Assembly: GCA_009809945.1 (NCBI GenBank)
Contig: WTPW01001158.1
Location: 24,095-88,094, forward strand
Direction: 5' to 3'
DNA length: 64,000 bases
Source of the DNA: Gigaspora margarita
Taxonomy: Eukaryota > Glomeromycota > Glomeromycetes > Diversisporales > Gigasporaceae
The position numbers and the translations under genes are program-made. Below, one piece after another: positions 57,454 through 64,000 of this stretch (its first letter is position 1; each line of letters opens with the position of its first letter). A model generated the notes under the pieces. That model did not search any database and had not been told where the DNA came from. It saw only the letters and a list, made by a program, of their open reading frames with translations.

Positions 57454-58003
57454 TGTAATCGAGCTATTCGATTATATTTTAAATAAAGTTGGGTTTTTAA
57501 AAAGAATTCAAGAATTTTTATTAAAAAAAAATAAGTATTTTCTTTTACATCCGAAATCTGTCTTTACAAAGGTCCTTTTGCTCCCATTTTTATACTTTTA
57601 CTTTTACTAATCATTATCTATTTTTAGGCAATCCGATCGCGGTACTCAAGATACATTATGATTTCATGCATAACAGTTGATGTTCTATAATCGTATGGAT
57701 AATGATTAATGCATCACGATGATATGCACACGACGAAATGAAATAAACACATATGGGGCAACGATATAAATGTCAGCACCTATTGTAAACAAATAAAAGA
57801 ACAAATAAATAAAAGAATAAATAGATCTATAAACTAATATAAATAGTAAACATTAAGTATTGAATTTAACTATAATGAGATAAAGAAACAATCTATGAAG
57901 AATACAATGGCCATCACGTGACCATTATCAGGTGTTGTGAACACGTGACTACTGTGGTACATGTCATCATGCCGATATTCCTCAATCGGCCAACTATTTC
58001 ACA
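57454..58003 (-). repeat. 5' LTR of the Ty3/gypsy element
   Basis: TGTAATCGAGC to CTATTTCACA, the counterpart of 51072-51618. Confidence 0.92.
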
Positions 58004-58029
58004 ATATCACTCTACCTATTTAAATAAAA

Positions 58030-58290
58030 TTCCAATCGGGAAAAGATCTTGTCAGAAAAAGATATCAGAAACATGTTATGTCAGAAAAATGTTCTTTCTA
58101 AAATACGTCATGTTAGTAAAATTTCTTTTCAAAATATGTCCTGTCAAGAAAAGGAAGGTTGAAAACATGGTATGTTGAGGAAAGATTCTGTCAACAAAAA
58201 TGCTGTAGGTGAAATATTCTGTCAGGGATATGGGGTTGGTAAAATGAGCTGGCGGGTAACTAACTTTTGGGGAATCAAGCAACAACCTAT
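58030..58290 (-). repeat. Fragment of the large dispersed repeat
   Basis: AAGATCTTGTCAGAAAAAGA through GGGGAATCAAGCAAC is, in reverse complement, related to 23990-24240 and 48200-48750 and in direct orientation to 24840-25080 and 49120-49350. Confidence 0.6.
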
Positions 58291-58660
58291 GCTAAAGCAT
58301 ATTTAGGATATATGAAATTTGGTTTTATTATTGTTAGAGGTGGGTTTTATGTGTGCATATAATTTCTCAATCTTGTGCATTAATGTGCATATATGCATAT
58401 GTTTTTGGAATCATGAGCATTTTATCCCATCCAAATTTTATATAGAAAAATTAAGTATATATAATTTAGATCAGAGAGCATATTGTCAGGCGGAATTAAG
58501 GAATATGGATGCAAATGTCTTAAAAAATTTTGAAAAGAAATGAATGAACATAAAAGAAGAACAAGATCAGGGTAAAAATTTGAGCAAATATTTGATATTT
58601 TCTAAAATAAAAATATAAATTCCAAAAATTATAATTATATCATGCGATATCATGTGCATA
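58290..58660 (+). repeat. Dispersed repeat with shared open frame, copy 2 (left part)
   Basis: Matches 25507-26030 including the NHEHFIPSKFYI and AYCQAELRNMDANV frame (stop near 58543). The match breaks off at 58660 (TCATGTGCAT) and resumes at 62640 (TTATATAACATGC), so about 4 kb has been inserted or moved in. Confidence 0.65.
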
Positions 58661-58689
58661 CCAGGTGCGGAGTATGAAAACCAAGTGTA

Positions 58690-60470
58690 TAGTTTACAGA
58701 CAAGTTAGATAGCTTTGGCAATCTTTGGCATCTGATTGGATGGTCGTTCCTTGTGATTTTGTATGCTATGCGAGCTAATGTTTCATGCTTTTAAATTACT
58801 GTTTATCACAGTAGGGATTAATGTTTAAGGGATTTTATGATTTTATAGCATGTATTAGCAATATTGCTTTTTTTATATGTATATTTACTTGATTGTTTAT
58901 TATCGTGCTTTCAGTGTATTTATGTGTTATTATTGTGGGTTGTTTTTACTTGTTTTACTTAGAATTCTGTTTGGATTATCAATTATGTATTAGGTGACTT
59001 AAGATTTTTTATTTTATATGAGTACTTAATTCGTAATTATATTAATATAGAACTTGTTTTTAGTGTTTTACTATTAGGCTATTGATTGTATAGTCATTTC
59101 TTGTGATTTTATATGCCATGTGTGCTAATGTCTCGTGCTTTTAAGTTATTGTTTATCACAGTAGGAGTTGATATTTAAGGGATTCTATAAGATAAAGGTG
59201 TGTGTTCACAGTATTGGTTTTCTTATGTGTACATTGACTTGATTGTACCAGGAACAAAAATACATAGAGTATGGTTTACAAGCAAGTTAAGTGATGTCCG
59301 CAATTCTGGGCATCTGATTGAATAGTCATTCTTTGTAATTTTGTATGGCATGCATTCTGACATTTTGTGTGTTTAAATTACTGTTCATCGTGGTAGGGAT
59401 TGATGTTTAAGGGATTTTATAATGGTATGTGTTCGCAGTATTGCTTTATCAGGAACATAGTACAAAGCACAAACTGTATAGTTTAGTGTTTATACACAAA
59501 ATCTGGGATTGAACGTTTTGGTAGTATGATAATTTATAAAATTCAGCTGACCTAGACTAATCAGGGATATGTCTGCAGCAGTTCAGTTAAATTCAGTAAT
59601 AAATGAATACCATTGCATTGTTTGCATATGATCTTTCATAAAAACCTAAACTAATATTGTTCCTGCTAATAAAATCCCTGTATAATCCTCTATCATGCAA
59701 TACTCAAAAATAACACGACAAATAAGGGTAACCAAAATAGGACCAAAAAGCTTACACATTCTTTTATAAATGCTCTTCCTATATATAACACAAATACGCT
59801 TATTTATAAATTTTAAATTCTTAATGATTGAGGCCTAATAGTTAAATTGGCAAGCGAAGATCTGGAAGTCTCTCCCTTGATCAACAATAGTAAAATTAGT
59901 GGATCAACTAAATACTGTCATGACATCAAGTATTAATATGTGTATGAATGTATTTTTTTTTTTACAATAAATTACTAGAATAAAGAAATTGTTGGCAAGT
60001 TTTGTAATTTTACAATAAATTGAATAGAAACCACAACTGTTAATTCCAATACTGCAATAGCTAACAGGTTTTGTAATGGCAAAATATTGTATGAATTGAG
60101 ATAGTTGATTCCAAAACCAACTAATTCAACTACACAACGCAATAACAAGTTGGTAGTTTCAGAATCAGTGAACCCAGTAATATTTTCATTATCATCACTT
60201 AACATGATTAATAATTCGCTAAGTTAGGGTTAGTGTTAGATTGGGTGATTATACCAGAAATGAACTACGAAGTATGTAGAGTATAGTTTACAGGCAAGTT
60301 AAGTAGAGTTCACAATTCTGGGCATCTGATTTGACTATTCCTTGTAATTTTGTATATGTTCATGCTTTTGAATTACAGTAGGATCATTATTTAAATAATT
60401 CTATAATATTACCGTATGTATTCACAATATTGATTTTCTTTATATGTACATTGACTTGACTATTTATTAT
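58690..60470. repeat. Dispersed modules of about 180 bp, four copies
   Basis: A module with GTTTACAGGCAAGTTA, TTCTGGGCATCTGATTG, CATTTCTTGTGATTTTATAT and TTTAAGGGATTTTATA occurs near 58692, 59085, 59270 and 60275, in the same orientation. A GGTTGTTTTTACTTGTTTTA block follows two of them. Between 59470 and 60260 the sequence is unassigned, with a short A-box-like motif near 59835. Confidence 0.65.
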
Positions 60471-60584
60471 CAGCCTTCTTGATTTATTGTACTTATTTAT
60501 TAATATTATAGTTTGTTTTTACTTGTTTTACTCAGGATTCTGTCAATTTATGTATTGAGTCATTTAAGATTTTTGATTTTTACA

Positions 60585-60830
60585 AGGCTATCTCCAAATT
60601 TCCAGACTGGATATGTCAAATCTAGGTTGGTGTTTAACCCTAATTGTTAGCAGGTTCTATAGCAAAATATCAGTTGGGCATGTTTTACTTAATGAATGGA
60701 TGTGATTTATTAGTAAAATTTTTTATGATCTTGGGCAAAATTAATCAATTCCGATCTAGCTGACCATGATACCATTGCACTTTGACTTATCCTGACCCAG
60801 AACTTTTGGACCCTTTGTATGCATTAAGAT
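60585..60830 (+). mobile_element. MITE-like repeat, family G, copy 3
   Basis: GGCTATCTCCAAATTTCCAG to CCAGAACTTTTGGACCCTTT with the same core as 2636-2880 and 3490-3715. It interrupts one of the modules of the 58690-60470 region type: the surrounding AAGATTTTTGATTTT and AAGATCTTCTATTTTATAT correspond to contiguous sequence at 58997. Confidence 0.7.
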
Positions 60831-61191
60831 CTTCTATTTTATATTAGCACCAATTTTTAATTTTGTTACCTAATTTGTAATTGTATTAATATGAGCTTAT
60901 TATTATAATGCTTTTACTATTAATACTGCAATTATTGTTTATATTGTTTGCTAACTATATAAAATTTTACTGATTTATGTAATCATTTGACATTACAATT
61001 GTTGCATAGGTACTAAAGTTATTGTTTTTTTGCGGATATCAGGTAACAACATCATCATTGCCCCCTTAAATATGTTATAGTTATTTTATGGGCTGTAAAA
61101 ATAACCAAATTTGCACATGTAAACCTGGGTCATATGGCCGAAGGCCATGTAACAAGGGTTAGTCTGTGCAAAATTATATATATATTATTGA

Positions 61192-62118
61192 CAGGTCTAA
61201 CGTAACAACCTGTGTGTCATCTTCACTTCAATAAAAAGCCAATTTTTAATATTACTGTCATATGAAATATTAAATACACGAGTTAGATAACAGCATAAAT
61301 ATAAAAGAATCTATGATTTAAATTATTAATTCTTTCATGCAAAATCAAACTATTAAATCAAAGTTCAGGCATAAACTTAATAATGAAAAATCTCATTCAC
61401 AATATTTTTTTTAAAAAAAAAACAAACTAAAACAATCCAAAAGCAAAAACATAACTATATATAGAAAGTTTAAAGAAATTGAAAATTCAGTAACATAATC
61501 TCTTTCAGTGAAAATTATGTAAAGAAAGTAAAACAAAATTACACATGACTCAGTATAATTAGAATTTAAAGAAATCAAAAAACTTAATAACGTGCAATCC
61601 GCCCAAAAAAGATTTTAATGAAAATACGAATTTGTCTAATAAAGAATTTAAAGAAAGCAAAGATTAAATAAAGGCAAAGATCTAATAATGTATAACTTGT
61701 ACATTAAAATTAAAAAAAGGACAAAAATCCAATAAATAAAGAATTCTAATGAAAGCAAAGATCTTATAATGTATGACTTATCAATAAAAATTTTTAAAAA
61801 AAACAAAATCCAATAATAATGCAATTCTATGCAATAAAAATTAAAGAAATAAAATCCTAATAATATATCCAAGATAATTTTAAAAAAGCGGAAACAAATT
61901 AATGCTGACATCATCCAATAAAAATTTAAAAAGATCTAATAACGCGAATGTTTCAACATTTTTAAAAATGTAAAGATAGCTTTAATAGTAATAAAATTAA
62001 AATAATTAAATTGGGAACTTGATATTTTTATCAAATATGAAAGTGTTCCAATTTATTTATTTTTTAAACATGTGCCAATAAACGAGTGAAAAAAGCACGG
62101 GTTGTTACATAAGACCTG
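61192..62118. mobile_element. TIR element of about 927 bp (candidate)
   Basis: CAGGTCTAACGTAACAACCT at the left and (reverse complement of the right) CAGGTCTTATGTAACAACCC are inverted copies over about 23 bp. The interior is dominated by degenerate tandem units (61550-61930) with AAAGAAAGCAAAGAT and TCTAATAATGTATAAC motifs. No TSD found. Confidence 0.55.
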
Positions 62119-62119
62119 A

Positions 62120-62635
62120 CTTAAATTATTATTGTTTGTGCATTACATAACCTTAAAATTATTCCCTTATTAACGCCCTCTCTGTGTTGTTTCGTAACTG
62201 ACTCTTAAATTGATCGCATAATAGATCCAAGTGATTCATGACCTCTCACTTGATTAATCCTACAACGAACAATATTTGTAGAACTTGGGTTTACTATTGG
62301 AGCTAAATTCAGTATCAAATTATTATTGCTATCTCAAAACAATAATTCAAAACAATATTGACACAGTATAGTGAACTATTATTGAAACTGGCAGATTTTT
62401 GTAGATTTTCTCATTATACTAAGCCATATTAAAGTAGTTACAATAATCACGAGATCGAATGTGTATTTGCAGAGGTTGTGGTATAAAAATTTAGAAACTA
62501 TACCTTCTTCTTTACAAGTCGTTGAAGTAATTTGGTAATCAGCAAGGTAATTCGAAAGTTATATATATTTAATATCAACATCATAATGTACTAATTTCTA
62601 TGCTCCTGGTTTCGCACAACTGCATTGCGCAGCTA
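62120..62635. other. Noncoding stretch
   Basis: Unassigned DNA without a coding frame. The composition is slightly more balanced than the rest. Confidence 0.35.
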
Positions 62636-62639
62636 CTTA

Positions 62640-62755
62640 TTTATATAACATGCACATTAATGAGCATTCATGCGTATGTTATTATAAAATGCGCATTTTC
62701 CCCACCACCAATCATTATACATATCTTTGATAAAAAAATAATACTTTGAGTAATA
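62640..62755 (+). repeat. Dispersed repeat, copy 2 (right part)
   Basis: TTATATAACATGCACATTAATGAGC to AATAATACTTTGAGTAAT continues the match to 26034-26150 that stopped at 58660. Confidence 0.65.
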
Positions 62756-63204
62756 CCAGTACGATCACATGAATGTGTAACATTAAATGTGAGAGGGATG
62801 GTTCTGTCAACTTTTATGATGTTCACTATGCTGATTTTTGAAGAATCCTTTTTTAATATGGGTAATGGTTTTCATTTTTCCAATTCAGGCAGGGGTTATG
62901 GTGATTCTAACGGCACAGGACCACACAGAATGTATATTGAATGATGGTGTGGGAAATATATTCTGAATGTGTACATAAATATGTTGTGATCGGTGGATAC
63001 TAATCTTATTACATATCATATTTGTCAAAAATGACATTTATATGTTGTAATTGACTAATAGTATAGGATACTTTTTTTTGAAATTATGCGTGATCTGATT
63101 TCGAGTAATAATAATAAAATACTTTTATTACAATACATGAAACTGTTTATGTCCTTGTAATCCTAATAAGGGAGTTCATCGGCAAATTTTATATATAGAT
63201 ATAT

Positions 63205-63360
63205 ATCGATTACTAACTGGTAAGATATATATTGATTATCAACACCCCTATCGATTCCCATCGATAGTGATAGTAATCGATTAATATCTGGTTAATACCC
63301 TATCAATTACTATCGATAGTGATAGTAATCGATATATATCCAGTTATATCGAATATGATA
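63205..63360. repeat. Tandem repeat around ATCGATAGTGATAGTAATCG
   Basis: Two tandem units of about 50-55 bp (near 63255-63305 and 63307-63355) share ATCGATAGTGATAGTAATCG and a TATCTGGTTA / TATCCAGTTA piece. Confidence 0.7.
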
Positions 63361-63599
63361 TCAATTAATAATCATTATATTCACATAATCATGCTTTTTG
63401 AACATTTTACAGGTTTTCGCAAGTTTTTGCAATTTAATTATAAATATTTTTTATTTATTATTATTATATAATATTTTAATTTATTAAATATACAATAATT
63501 ACAAGTTTTCACTATTTAATATAAAATTTTATTTTTTTATTATATATTATATTTTAAATATTACATATATTATATATTATTATAAAAAAAATGACAAAA

Positions 63600-64000
63600 A
63601 AAATAAATCCAAAAAAAATGAAACCAAAAAAAATAAACTATTACATTCTTTATTTTCGCTCATATTCGCTTATATTCATTTATATTTGCTTATATTCACT
63701 ACTTCTTGCAAAGTCCCAGAAAGTTAGGTCGTTTTCTTGCAAAGTTCCGAAAGAAGTAAGGAATAAATAAAATAAAATAAAATTAAAAAAATAAGTAAAA
63801 AAAAAAACAAACAAAAACAAACCAAAAAAATAACAAAAAAAACAAAAACGAAAAAAAATAAACTTATATTTCGCCCATATTCGATTATATTCGATTATAT
63901 TCGTTTATATTCGTGACTTCTTGCAAAGAATTGGTGTTCTTGTAAAGTGCCGAAAAGTCATGTTGTTTTCTTGCAAAGTTTCGAAAGAAGTAAAGGATAA
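63600..64000. repeat. Complex tandem array with TTCTTGCAAAG motif
   Basis: Units of about 190-200 bp consist of an A-rich tract (AAAAACAAAC), a string of TATATTCG units, and TTCTTGCAAAGTTCCGAAAG. The motif is the inverse of that in 19660-20640. The array runs off the end of the window. Confidence 0.7.

Larger units (their letters stand above)
51072..58003 (-). mobile_element. Ty3/gypsy LTR retrotransposon, full-length but degenerate
   Basis: Two LTRs of 547 and 550 bp (TG..CA) flank a 5.8-kb interior, with ATAT duplicated outside (51068-51071, 58004-58007). Reading on the minus strand the order is 5' LTR, primer-binding site, gag with zinc knuckle, protease, reverse transcriptase, RNase H, integrase, polypurine tract, 3' LTR. 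RT and RNase H before integrase identifies Ty3/gypsy. Each coding block has stops or frame breaks. About 30 differences between the LTRs counted by eye (roughly 5 percent) argue against very recent insertion. Confidence 0.93.

Noticed and set aside
59825-59890. tRNA gene or SINE head
   Set aside because: TAGTTAAATTGG resembles an A box, but there is no B box at a proper distance and no cloverleaf.

Overview
The window looks like eukaryotic nuclear DNA from an arbuscular mycorrhizal fungus (Glomeromycotina, most like Rhizophagus). The reasons are extreme AT richness, short GT..AG introns, a Sel1-repeat protein beside a tyrosine-kinase-like kinase with an HRDLHSGN loop and a DLG instead of DFG (both families are hugely expanded in these fungi), and very dense mobile DNA. 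One run of 99 Ns (14226-14324) shows a scaffolded assembly.

Only three host genes can be supported, all on the plus strand: a Sel1-repeat protein (6321-7004), a protein kinase with one clear intron (open from 7312, ending 8496), and a BAHD/HXXXD-type acyltransferase (27788-29178) with one clear intron and a one-base frame break near its 3' end. The first and third each have a related TA-flanked TIR element directly upstream.

The rest is mostly transposons, many nested. Boundaries could often be set to the base because terminal inverted repeats (TIRs) and target-site duplications (TSDs) are still readable. Region by region: 0-5.7 kb holds Harbinger-like (TTA) elements and tandem duplications. 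9-23 kb holds hAT-like elements (8-bp TSD), one of 2.76 kb carrying a degraded STE20/PAK-like kinase fragment, a 493-bp poly(A) retroposon with a 16-bp TSD, and tRNA-derived SINEs. 23.3-25.3 kb and 47.3-49.6 kb are two copies of one roughly 2 kb repeat, and the difference between them reveals three clean insertions. 31-33 kb holds a TTAA-flanked element and a hAT MITE.

33922-43254 is a single 9.3-kb hAT element with a perfect 8-bp TSD. Its transposase gene (minus strand; BED finger, LDGWTS motif, C-terminal dimerisation region, two clear introns) has been split by a 9-bp-TSD element, a 280-bp element with 6-bp TSD, and a palindromic block that itself contains a second 280-bp copy, a hAT MITE and a 1.66-kb Tc1-type transposon. 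45.0-46.4 kb holds a Harbinger-like MITE next to a 1085-bp foldback element with arms of about 500 bp. 51072-58003 is a degenerate Ty3/gypsy retrotransposon (minus strand) with both LTRs, 4-bp TSD, PBS and polypurine tract. 58-64 kb is repeat mosaic and tandem arrays.

No CRISPR, rRNA or convincing functional tRNA gene was seen. The most unusual items are the kinase-carrying hAT-like element, the 280-bp 6-bp-TSD family whose host reading frame proves the insertion site, and the four-level nest inside the hAT element.
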